Shown here piece by piece: positions 1-9,987 of a DNA stretch of 64,000 bases. Source of the stretch: Alternaria dauci (taxonomy: Eukaryota > Ascomycota > Dothideomycetes > Pleosporales > Pleosporaceae); assembly GCF_042100115.1 (NCBI RefSeq), contig NC_091280.1:1488001-1552000 (forward strand). Direction: 5' to 3'. Numbering within the stretch: the first letter of the stretch is position 1; the number at the start of each line of letters is the position of its first letter. The position numbers and the translations under genes are program-made. The notes below the pieces were generated by a model. The model was not told the DNA's origin, did no database searches, and worked only from the letters and a program-made list of their open reading frames with translations.

Positions 1-330
1 GGGCGGCGTTTCCGAAATGGCACTAGAGCGATGTGACTCGACTATTGCTTGGAGGACCGGTATTTCGCAGTATTCGATGCACATGTAATGAAATACAACA
101 CTTTAAGCAGAAGCCGTGCCAAATCGTGTAATGTGAGTGTGGGATATGCCATAACTGTGGCACATCATTCTCAAGCTGTTTCGCATGTAAGCAAAATTCG
201 AGAAACGCATAGGCACAATGACAAGGATAGTCAGAATCTAGGGTGCATTTCCACTCTCTGGAACTATTCACAAATACGTAGGTAATACAACCCAGATCGC
301 GTACATTTTGGCTACACGGAAAGAAGATGC
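1..330. other. Gene-free left edge
   Basis: This stretch lies downstream of ATP7. Short open frames exist on both strands, but none has a recognisable product or intron structure. It probably holds the ATP7 3' UTR. Confidence 0.5.
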
Positions 331-1096
331 TTAGAGGACAGACAGATCGCCGAACTTCTCCTGCGGGGTTGTTAGTAGTTGTACAGAGGCCATTTGCTGG
401 TTCCAGAAACTTGCCTTGTAGCCGGGAACGGCCCAGCGACCCTTGGAGACGAGCTGCTCGGTGCGCTTGTCAATCTCGGGCTGAGCAGCCGCGACCTCGT
501 CCTGTGTCGTTTGGTTAGCCTCTTGTGTCTGACTTGCTCGTAACCGTATATACGTACAACGGTGAGGTCAGCAAACGGCCTGGCATCCTCGATGTTCTTC
601 AGCGTCTTCTGGAGATCGCTCAGCTCCTTGTCGACAACAGCCTTGGTCTGCTCTGCGCTCTGAACGGCCTGGGCCTCGAAAGCCTCAATGGCCTTGATCT
701 GCCTTCCTACGTCGTATGTCTGGGGCTTGAAAGCGTTGAACTGCTTCTCGATGTCGTCGATGACGGCCTGGTTCTTGAGGATGCCGCGGTAGTGGTTGAA
801 GTCGACGGTCTGGGACTGCTCGGAGAGGACGGCAACTTTGCGACGCGCATCGTCGTTGCGCTTCTTGAAGGACTGGAGGGCAGCGGCGGTTTGGCCCTTG
901 AGGCCGAGCTGGGTGCCCAGCTTGGTCCAGTCGAGCTTGAGGGCTGCGCTACGCTACAAGAGGGGGCATGTTAGTTTTCTTGATCTTCAATTCGGAGGTG
1001 CCATTGCGGGCGAGGGGCTACAGCTGGCGCAGCAATGGGGCCTTCGAGAGCTTCGACGGGGCTCCTAGAAGGGGTCTGACGTACTCCGACGGCCAT
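331..1096 (-). CDS. ATP7: Mitochondrial F1Fo ATP synthase subunit d
   Basis: Subunit d of the peripheral stalk of mitochondrial ATP synthase, at the inner membrane. Exons, in reading order: 1096-1085, 953-558, 501-415, 360-331, giving 174 residues, the same length as yeast Atp7. The product starts [17 protein letters not shown] and ends [12 protein letters not shown]. It is hydrophilic, without a membrane segment and rich in coiled-coil-like charged residues ([17 protein letters not shown]). Exon 1 is only 12 bases; this start was chosen because its GTACGT donor joins in frame to the conserved RSAALKLDW. The last intron (414-361) starts with GC rather than GT (GCAAGT) and has a perfect TACTAAC branch site before CCGCAG. 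It is 54 bases long with no in-frame stop, so retention would add 18 residues. The identification rests on remembered family sequence across the whole length. Confidence 0.93.
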
Positions 1097-1331
1097 TGTG
1101 ATGGATTTAGACGGGGATGCGGTGGGTTTAGTTCGGGAGGGTTGATGTCCAAGTTCTTCGCGAGAGCTCGGAACAGCGCTGCCAAGGAAACGACGCACAG
1201 GCCACTCTACTTCCGCCCTCGATCGCGGCCAAGTTCCCCCAACATTCATCGATTGATCTCACCTGTTCACCCTCCACAACGTGCTGTCATACTCCCACCC
1301 AACAGTCTAAACCCAGGTACTTCTCGCAAAG

Positions 1332-2466
1332 ATGTGGATTATTGATTGGTGAGCATCCCCGTTCTCTGTTTGTGCTAGCGTCTTACTGATCTTGCGCCAG
1401 GTGTAAGTTTACTGCCCTCTCTTGCTGTATCTCGGCCTGGATAGACCAACGTGGACATATCGGCAGCACGACAGACCGAGAACAGTACAACCACTCCGCA
1501 TAATACTGTTATCTCCTTCCGGACCAAGATCCGCTCCGCCTTGCTAGCAATTACCAAGATTAGGCTCATCACATGGCATCGATACACCATAAATACCGGC
1601 CAGATGGATCAGTCGCTTGATTGCATCATACCTGAACATGTGCTGATAATGTACAACAGTTTGGGATGTTCTGTCCTCGCTTGGACTCATGAACAAGGTA
1701 AGCAGGAGCATGGCTCAGACTTCGTTGTTGAAGCTAACACAACATTATAGCATGCCAAACTCCTTTTCCTCGGCCTGTATGTATACGCGTATACCAGCGG
1801 TTTCGAACACACGTAGCTGACTAGGCCCCAGTGACAATGCAGGAAAGACCACGTATGGCGACCCAACTAGATACGCGAGCTCCCACTAACACAACCAGGC
1901 TTCTACATATGCTCAAGAACGACAGGGTCGCTGTCCTGTAAGCCATGCGTGGTATTGGCTCATAACGCCAGCTGACATGTATTCCAGCCAGCCGACCCTC
2001 CACCCCACCTCCGAGGAGCTCTCAATAGGAAACGTCAAGTTTACAACTTTCGATCTTGGAGGCCACGCACAAGCCCGACGACTCTGGCGCGATTACTGTA
2101 AGCCAAATACGATCCTCCGCTCCTCTGCAAACAATTGACCCCCTTCTAGTCCCTGAGGTCTCTGGTATCGTCTTCCTCGTTGACGCCAAAGACCACGAGC
2201 GTCTCTCCGAGTCGAAAGCCGAGCTCGATGCTCTTCTCGCCATGGAGGAGTTGAAGAATACCCCCTTCGTCATTCTCGGAAACAAAATTGACCACCCCGA
2301 CGCCATCTCTGAGGACCAGCTCCGTTCCGCGCTTGGACTATACCAGACAACAGGCAAGGGCAAGGTACCACTCGAGGGTATTCGACCGGTCGAGGTCTTC
2401 ATGTGCAGTGTGGTCATGAGGCAGGGTTACGGAGAGGGCATCAGATGGTTGAGCCAGTACGTTTAG
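1332..2466 (+). CDS. SAR1: COPII small GTPase Sar1
   Basis: Small GTPase that starts COPII coat assembly at ER exit sites. Exons: 1332-1348, 1401-1402, 1660-1697, 1751-1776, 1832-1852, 1899-1937, 1988-2097, 2150-2466, giving 189 residues, the usual length in filamentous fungi. Motifs seen: N-terminal amphipathic [16 protein letters not shown]-loop [18 protein letters not shown], switch [18 protein letters not shown], and the C-terminal [15 protein letters not shown]. Exon 2 is a 2-base microexon (GT) between CAG and GTAAGT. Without it, exon 1 and the WDVLSSLG exon are out of phase; with it the junction reads TGG TTT TGG, matching the conserved W-F. Intron 2 is long for this gene (257 bases). 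The gene is divergent from ATP7, with about 235 bases between the start codons. The identity is certain; the microexon is inferred. Confidence 0.95.
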
Positions 2467-4849
2467 GCGCAAAACTCCGGCGATCAGAAGGAGAACAGAG
2501 GGGAATGAGCATGTGGCACTTTGGCTCTGCTGAGGGATTGAGCTAAATGCAAGTACAAAACATGATTGTTAAACGTGTGTTAGATGTACTCTTATGGGCG
2601 TTGGCGTTAGCTCTTGGAATAATATTACATTGCACATATCAAGACTTGTATTGGCATAATATAGCATTGGACGGTCCGGCGCAAGCCTAATTGATACGGC
2701 GGCGTGCATGGTGCAAGACCTAATTGGGAGCGCATTGGTAGATTGGATTCCGACCAACCCGTTTCCATCCCAATTACCACGGACAGATGATTCATGCTGC
2801 TCTCGAATTCTTCCTACAGTTCCTTGGAGCAAGGAGAAGAAAATACGAGGTGAGTGTGCTGTAGCGAGGACTGTCAAAGGAATGATTTCTTTATAAACGA
2901 GTATGCTGACGAGAGTGATATTTGATAGATACATCTATGTTATATACTTGATGGTCGCAGGTGCGATTGCATTCTACGAAGTCCAAACTTTAGAGCAATG
3001 TTCAGACTTAGGGTTATTAAGCTATATATAAATTATATATAGGTTATTAGCTATAGTAATAATAGTGTTTTAGAAGTTATGAGTTGCTTATTGTCTATAA
3101 GTTATAGCTGTACTATAGATAGGATAAAGGTATACTATAGAACTACCTCGCGATACTGTAAGTTAGAGGTAAGAATAGCATGTATATGCTAGCGTCTAAG
3201 AGAGAGAGACATACACACATATAATTATGCATCTCTTACCTCTATCCCTCGCAGGCCTGCGCGCATCTTTAGATACACCTACTCCCACTACTATCCTCTC
3301 TAACATCGTCACCATAACCCGCCTCTTAGGAGACCTCGCTGTTGAACGTGCAGCCATACTTCAAGCCCGCTATTATCATCCAGAGCAATGTTCAGTTTGG
3401 CGGCTAAGTTGGCATCAAAAAGGAACGAGCGCAGCTGTATGACCATCCAATTGAATATTACTTCTAGTATAAGCAAACCTTGGGCAATGGGGTCGAAGAC
3501 GTGAGAACAGGCAAAACATTCAGACTACACTGCTTGATCGTGCAGAAATGAGTCCGAGGCCGCGAACAGGTACCTGGACAGTCTCGATAGAGCTTCAGTC
3601 TCGACCACATGGTGCGAGCGCGACGATCCCTCAGCAACTCCAGGAGATGCCCTCATTTTCACTCTCAAATTTCTTACGACCTCGGCTCGGCACTTGCAAC
3701 AACCATACACTGGTTCGTTGGATAAAACTCTGAATCAACTCACGCAATCTAGACCCTCCAAGAAGCGAGATGGAGGGAAACAAGAGACGGTACACATGAT
3801 CTTGCACCGCCATAGCTATCGGGTCTAGCCCTACGTCGGACCTATTAATACCTCGGATTTGGACTAAAGAGTACTTGCTAAGACACGCTTGCAAATAGTG
3901 CGCCAGGCGGCGCATCCTCCCAACGAACTTAGTGTATGCATGCGTGTCAATCGATAACGCGGCCTGAAACCTAATCTTTGTTCGTTTGGCACGTTTTCTG
4001 AGCAACTAGTGGCTGCTGGAGTGAGCTGTCAGACGGGCTATGTGCTAAGGTTCCTAGATAGGCAAACAGGTACAGAGAGTGCATGCAGGGTGAGTAGTGA
4101 TGACGTTGGCCTTGATGTTTTCTTCCCTGCAGCGACGATGGGCTGTTCCTTTGTCGGGGGCTAGGGGAATTTTACTTCTTTTGTTAGTTGGATCATTATG
4201 GTCTTCCAGGTGTAAGAGGGAGCGATTGATGTGTTGTGGATGATGCCCAGGTGTGAAGTTGATCTTATAGTTAGCTATTGCGTTTAATACCACGTGTATC
4301 TTTTAAAAAACGAGAACGTGGAGACCGTCTCTTGTTTCCCGAAAATCGAGCAACGACTCTAGATGAATGAGAAGAGACACGTGTGCGAAACTGCACGTAG
4401 AGGTGTGTATATAGAGACAATCGAATAATGTACTTCAGGGCAGTGTCGTGGGTGAAGCTTGCAAGTTATAGATATGAACATATGGAACAATGGAAAACAT
4501 GGACTTGAGAAAAATCTTGTAGGTGAATATTCTTGTGCCCAGTAATTTCAGACGCCACAAGATAGCAGATTTGAATGTCATCAGTTATCGGATTGCATTA
4601 ATATCTTCGGCACACGGTGGTGCCGTATTACCTATAGAACTACCCAAAGCCATGTCCCTTTCTCGAATACAATCATCCAAAACCATGCCGCCTATGCATT
4701 AGGTATATACGTGGATGTCATATATGCGTGCAATCATCAAGGAACGTCGCAAGGAAATCGTAATATCCATCAATTTAACCTCCATTACATGATAGTCGGA
4801 GCGACCATGACCCCTGTTTGTGGTGCGAGTGAACTCAAGCCAGATTCCC
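2467..4849. other. Long gene-poor spacer between SAR1 and the PIR-like gene
   Basis: The first part should hold the SAR1 3' UTR. Positions 3006-3381 look like an insertion flanked by direct repeats (separate entry). The remaining open frames (for example 3631-4005 and 4054-4293 on the minus strand) overlap each other on both strands and show no domain or intron pattern. I see no further gene. Confidence 0.5.
2992..3395. repeat. AT-rich insertion flanked by 14-base direct repeats
   Basis: The 14-mer agagcaatgttcag occurs at 2992-3005 and again at 3382-3395. The 376 bases between them differ in character from the flanks: the first 190 or so are very rich in TA steps (ttattaagctatatata and similar), and the rest is mixed sequence with a short open frame at 3227-3442. 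A 14-base target-site duplication would fit a LINE- or SINE-like insertion. There are no clear terminal inverted repeats, poly-A tail or reverse transcriptase remnant. The repeats are seen directly; the mobile-element reading is inference, and a local duplication is the alternative. Confidence 0.45.
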
Positions 4850-5796
4850 TTACAAGAAAGCGAAAAGGGCGAAGAAACCGGCGGCGAGAGCACCGATGCT
4901 GGCAGCACCGGTGGCGGCAGCACCAGTGTACTCAGGCATGGAAGGCAAGGTGGCGTTGCCGGTAATGTTGCTGGCGGGAGCAGATGCTTGAGGCTGACCG
5001 TCGGAAATCTGAGTAACGAGAGGAGCAGAAGCCTGGGGCTGACCGTCGGAAATCTGAGTAACGAGAGGAGCAGAAGCCTGGGGCTGGCCATCAGAGATCT
5101 GGGTGACAACTGGGGCGGATGCCTGGGGCTGACCGTCGGAGATCTGGGTCACGACAGGCGAAGAGGCCTGAGGTTGACCATCAGAGATCTGGGTCACGAC
5201 GGGACCGGGGGTGGAAGCTTGTGGTTGTCCGTCGGAGATTTGAGTGACAGCGGCGGAGGTAGCTTGGGGCTGACCGTCGGGGATCTGGGAGACACCACTG
5301 GTGCCCTCGGACATGGTGGCCTGGATGTGGATGGGAATGCATTGGGCACCAGTGGACTGGCTGTACAGGTTGTAGAAGTCACCAGATAAGCACTGGTAGA
5401 AGACGGTTGAACCCATCAGAGACATGGATCCGTTGCTGCAGAGACCGAAGCCCGAAGTCTCACGGGCACCCGCTTGGACGGGGGCATCGAACTGGAACCT
5501 AACGGTAAGTTAGTATTGATCGAACGCTTCCAAATTTTCCATGACACATACTGGTAGTTGGAAGCAATGTAACCGGTGCGGCCGGCCTGATCGGTCAACT
5601 TTCCATCCTCAAGCGACAGCATAAGTGTGCCGTCAAGCTGACGCCTTTCGATGCTGCGCTTGGCGGCAGAATCCGTAGCATTGACTGTGGTGATGGCGAA
5701 GGTGCCGTCAACGGACGACTCACACTCGGAATCGGAAGAGGCCTGGGGGTAGGCAGCGACGGCGGCCACGAGGCCAGCAGTAATGAAGTACTTCAT
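4850..5796 (-). CDS. PIR-repeat cell wall protein with predicted GPI tail
   Basis: Secreted wall mannoprotein of the PIR (protein with internal repeats) type. Exons 5796-5552 and 5498-4850, 297 residues. Order along the protein: signal peptide (MKYFITAGLVAAVAAYPQ); a Cys-containing domain with four cysteines spaced about C-x76-C-x15-C-x16-C and possible Kex2-type sites (AKR, ERR); seven copies of a unit close to VTQISDGQPQAS; and a hydrophobic C-terminus (ASIGALAAGFFALFAFL) typical of a GPI signal. In PIR proteins the Gln of the QIxDGQxQ repeat can form alkali-labile ester links to beta-1,3-glucan (established for yeast). Here the repeats follow the Cys domain, unlike yeast Pir proteins. The single intron (53 bases) restores NYQFQFDAP. 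The start is the only ATG giving a signal peptide. Confidence 0.85.
4975..5290 (-). repeat. Tandem repeat tract encoding seven PIR units
   Basis: In-frame repeat units of about 36-45 bases lie inside the PIR-like gene. The two copies nearest the C-terminal end are almost identical in DNA, while the others have drifted at third positions. Such tracts commonly change copy number between strains. Confidence 0.8.
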
Positions 5797-5896
5797 TTTC
5801 GAAAGTTGGTTTGTCGGTATTAGTGTATTGGGCGTACTTGACAGCGAGAGTAAGTAACGACGCGGAGGAGACTGATGAACGAGGTATCAGTCACTT

Positions 5897-5905
5897 CAAA
5901 TATAC
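5897..5905 (-). promoter_or_regulatory. Candidate TATA element of the PIR-like gene
   Basis: On the minus strand TATATTT lies about 100 bases upstream of the PIR-like start codon. A second TA-rich site (ctatatag, 5996-6003) lies about 200 bases upstream. Spacing and composition are the only evidence. Confidence 0.3.
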
Positions 5906-8085
5906 AAGTAAGCAGGACTATCGACGATGCTGGTATCCACAACAACGAGAGTGTGTGATGTTCTGGGTATGTAGAAACGAGGGATGGTAAGACAGCTATA
6001 TAGCATTATCCAGCCGAGTAGTTAGTCGGTTCAATCTACCTCATCGAGCAGGCCACCGCAGATCGGACATGGACACAAGCCTCAGCACTCGAGCCAAGGC
6101 CATGGATCAACTCCACGCGTCAATGCAAAACTACCGCAGCCTAGCGTCGACGCTTCTGACGGCAGCAAAAGAAGGCTGGAGTAGGCTCGTTCACGCCGTG
6201 ACGATGAACGCTGCGGAGCCATCTGCTGTGTCATTGGATACCCATTCATCCGACCCCTCATTTAGTTCCCCACCGTCGTTGTGGGAATGCGCGTGAACAA
6301 AGCCCGTCCCGCCTTTCGTCTAAACGTACCTCGTTCCCAGCCTGCCATTGACTTCGGTACTGAATTGCTGCCATTGAATTCGAAGCTGTGGATGAATAGT
6401 TTCTGCCTGTCCAATTGATATCTTCTGCTCGTAACCACGACTGATGAGATTCTGGGTAATGCAAATCTCGAATGTATTGAGCTTTTGCCGCGGTATGCAA
6501 CACCTTGGACAGTTGCTGAACCGAAGCCTCGTATCAGCGGGCTTGGGACGATCGCTCCGCGGTGCATCCTAGTGTCTGACCTAGGGCAATATGCGTGCGT
6601 TCTGTAGGTCTCAAGGTGGAGTGTGGCGGGGCGTCGTTATTCATCACTTCATCTTGTCTCATTGGCAGGCATCCGCGAGGATCTGCAGGGTGGTGTTTGG
6701 TGAGGATGTAGCTCGCTCAATTGGACTATTGGGAGGCAAAGTGCAAGGATGGTGGTAGATGGGATTGGTGTCGAGGCGATAAATGCCTAAGTGATGTGAA
6801 AGATTGGTTCCCGATTCGGAATGACGCCTACGTGCACTAGCGTAACATTTATGGGGTACATGTGGCTTTCGCTTTTCCAAGTGTGTTCAGCCGCCCCATC
6901 CACCGTCTTCAGTGGAGCCGTTGCTTGGGAACGCTTAAGACGGGCTGGGGGAGGCTGGTACGCTGGCCTTGTGGTTGCATACTGATAGTGTGCCGCTTGC
7001 TGTTGGCTCGTTTGCCTTCGTTGGCGGGTTGACCCCAGACGCCACTTGGATTGTTAAACAAGACTGGCGAACTTTGTGCGTATACTGTGCGATGAAAACA
7101 TGGCATTTCGAAACACCAAGACTACGCGTGGCTACGATGTGGAGATGCAGACGTTGCAACGGTCGAACGTATCTGACATGGGACGCGCATGCCAGACGTA
7201 CCATTGACGTCACACGGATTTACCCTTCTCCGTTCTTTGTACTGCTTTATCCCGCAACGGTGGCGCTAGGCATCTGCACGTACTGGACAACTAACAATCA
7301 GTAGTCAATCCCATTGCAGCTTCTCACTCCGTCAGTACCACCGTGAGGCTTTTCAGTGAGTGACGAAAGCGGGCTTGATCATCTGATCCCTCACATCTCC
7401 TGCCCTTCGCAGACACGCATATGTACAGCTAGCACATTAACGAGTGCATTACAGCGAACCGAGCCGACTGGGTCTGTGTTGGTGAGGTTATTCGGCCTCG
7501 GCGATCACGATCTCACGATGGATGGACCCTTCAGCTAGTCCATAGGATAGTGACGCGCCAACCCACGCTTTAGTCTCCGTAAAAACTCCTTACTTCCGTT
7601 CGCTGTCCTTTGGACTGAAAGCCCGAGGCAGAACCTGGTTGACTATGGACTTCGCCATGGTTATGTTCTGCGTGCGATGCTCTTGTGTCTGCATATGGCA
7701 AGATATTCTTTCGGTCTGACACATCCGAACCGGTCATGACCCTGTAGAGAGCCTTTGGTTTGCTTGGCTGCAGAAATCTTGAGCATCTGGGAAGCCATAC
7801 GTAGGTGTTGCATCGTGTAAGCGCAGAACAATTCGGCGCAATGGTCCGGCAATGCGGTTTTGGACACATGCCTGGTCACAATACCTACAACGCGGATTGG
7901 AGTTAGCGCAGCATACTGGCGGGTCACAAGTACGTTTCTAGATATGTACCTCTAGATTACGCGAAAGCACATGCTGGTAGTATTGTAGTCTGTCCTCCAA
8001 CTATACCGCATGGCGCAGGGTCAATATAGTATCAGCCTCAGATCGCCATGGCTTCTCCTGCTCTTGCGTAATCTTTGAACCATGT
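5906..8085. other. Gene-free spacer
   Basis: Upstream region of the PIR-like gene and downstream region of the small Gly-rich gene. Open frames such as 6069-6296 (plus), 6969-7304 (plus) and 7570-7869 (minus) overlap on both strands and have no recognisable domain, signal peptide or matching splice sites. Confidence 0.5.
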
Positions 8086-8410
8086 TTATTTGCCTTCTCC
8101 AGCGCGCTTCACGCCTCCTGCTACGTCGTTTGCGCCTTTTTCAATGCTTGTGGAAACATCAGAAATGCCTCTCGCAACAGGCCGACCGGCACTGCCTGTG
8201 GCGCCTTCAAGCTAAGCAAAGGCGCCCGAAGTCAGCGTATGTTTCCAATGTAGTTAGTGCGAGCGGATTCACCGTTTCACCAAGACCTCGACCAAGTGCG
8301 CCAACAACACCTCCCACTGTATTCGTGACGCCGCCAACTGTGTTGCCTACAGTGGACGTGACAAACTTCACACCAGAAGTCACACCGCTTTCTTGTTGGC
8401 CAATGGGCAT
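8086..8410 (-). CDS. Small glycine-rich fungal protein of unknown function
   Basis: Exons 8410-8273 and 8211-8086, 87 residues. The first exon encodes MPIGQQESGVTSGVKFVTST followed by VGNTVGGVTNTVGGVVGALGRG, a Gly/Val/Thr repeat with a pseudo-heptad feel. The second encodes LEGATGSAGRPVARGISDV and a Lys-rich end (GGVKRAGEGK). The intron (GTGAAT to TTGCTTAG, 61 bases) joins the two frames so that the same repetitive composition continues, which is the main evidence that the gene is real. There is no signal peptide or cysteine. Similar short Gly-rich proteins are widespread in Pezizomycotina, and some are loosely compared with LEA-like stress proteins. I assign no function. Confidence 0.7.
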
Positions 8411-9477
8411 AATGACGGTTGGTTTTGGATCTCGGTCGGGTTGTTTGTTTGTTTCGTATTGCTAGGAGCCGGCGATGGTAGATTTCGTTAGAGTCGGGCT
8501 AAGGTGATGCGAACTTGGTGATAGTCTGTGCTGCAGTGGTGCATTTATGGATCAACAGGCGGAATGACGTCAGGCGGCTTTGGAACAACAACGCGCAATG
8601 CTTCCTGGAAATCTTGCAATGCGCAACCGCCGATTTACTCCTCGTGACTCAAAGCATGGTCACGCTTCGATCCGTGTCAGATCGCTGTTGCGCAGCTCTG
8701 TTGTCGCCTTCCCCGCCTCTTTTGCGCAAGTATCCACCGTACGTGTGGGAACCACAAGCGTTGTCCGGGGAAGCATGACGAACACCTCATTGGCATCTTT
8801 TTTCGACAACGGCTGCACGAGAGCTTGCCGATATTGTGAAGACAATCGCCCTCGATCGGCTTGGCCATGGATCTCCCTGTTAACTTGACAGCAATCTTCC
8901 AAGGTTCTTCTTATGCATATCATGCCAAGAACCATCCCCCCCGCCCTCTCCAAAAAGCTCAGGGTATGGCAACGTTGTCGTGCGCCAGCAGCAGACGCAA
9001 CGCTGCTGGGCAGGCTCGGAGGACGGAGATTCCAGACCGAACTGCGCAGGACGCCTGAGAAAACCGCAAGCCACGGAATGCGAGCGCAGGACTACTGGAC
9101 CATCATTAGTAGCAAACGGCCGTTGCCTAATCGCCAATCAAGTGGATTGTAAACAGATTATAAGCAGCGATGCTACTTACGGCCGAAAATTACTGCGACC
9201 GGCTTCGTTTTGTCTCCGACTTCACTCCTGCGTCGGGCCGTAGGACAGCGAGAATGCTCACACACTCGTAGATGAATTGTGTCGTTTTGTACAGAGTGTA
9301 CCTAGAGAAATCCTTCAGGTCAACTGCTTATCTCATAGCGCATTAGGAGGCCCTACAAGTCTACACCAGTCCCCAAGGCCCGTCCATCAAACATCACACT
9401 CGATTTCGTTTGACTCTATTCCCACCCGCCCAATTGTGGCATCCAAACTTTGACGATTCGCGCGAAACGTACACAAT
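8411..9477. other. Spacer between two small genes
   Basis: Contains the divergent upstream regions of the Gly-rich gene (minus) and the gene at 9478 (plus). Open frames here (8580-8888, 8660-8953, 8880-9137) are mutually overlapping on opposite strands and unconvincing. Confidence 0.5.
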
Positions 9478-9987
9478 ATGACGTCTCTCTTCCCACATCC
9501 ACAATACGCCGAAGATCAGCCATATGCACGCAGCATCCTCTACCTACACGTCATGCGCGCTTCGGCCATGTCCTTTTCCTTCTTTTCGCTTTTCCAGTTC
9601 CCAATCTCCATCGTCACAGCCCGTTCCCGCAAAACACCGGTCGACTACAACATGATTCTGTCTCGTACACTCAAGACAACTGGCCGCGGTCTGGTTCTAG
9701 GCACAGCAGCTGGTGCACTCATGACTTGGGGACGCATGCAGGGCCGGGAGGAGATAGAGTGGAAAGATCGGTCATGGAGAATATTGGAGAATGATGGAGA
9801 GGTGAAGACAGACTGGGTTACCCTTGGCGCCGCTGGTGGAGGAGCTGTCGGGGCCATGCTTGCTGCACGGGGAGGTAGCTTGCCTTTAAGCATGGGCCAC
9901 GCTATGCTCGGCGGGGCTGGTGTTGGCATGGCCAGTGGAGTACCGTACATGATTGCGACGTTTGCATTGGGCAGGACATCTGCTTAG
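9478..9987 (+). CDS. Small fungal membrane protein (DUF1757-like)
   Basis: Intronless, 169 residues, starting MTSLFPHPQYAEDQPYARS. Hydrophobic stretches lie near residues 24-45 (VMRASAMSFSFFSLFQFPIS), 70-85 (GRGLVLGTAAGALMTWGRM), 115-128 and 140-165 (LGGAGVGMASGVPYMIATFA). The Gly-rich helices GTAAGALMTWGRMQGRE and GAAGGGAVGAMLAARGG are typical of a small multi-spanning membrane protein. The layout resembles the fungal family I know as DUF1757, whose role is unknown. The ATG is preceded by an A-rich context (cacaatATG) and starts the conserved-looking segment. No partner genes nearby suggest a function. The assignment is from memory of the family and is moderate. Confidence 0.75.
   Translation: MTSLFPHPQYAEDQPYARSILYLHVMRASAMSFSFFSLFQFPISIVTARSRKTPVDYNMILSRTLKTTGRGLVLGTAAGALMTWGRMQGREEIEWKDRSWRILENDGEVKTDWVTLGAAGGGAVGAMLAARGGSLPLSMGHAMLGGAGVGMASGVPYMIATFALGRTSA

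Noticed and set aside
1349..1400. SAR1 intron 1 as an introner-like copy
   Set aside because: It shares only a gtgagcatcccc-type start with the family; the gtacga core is absent.
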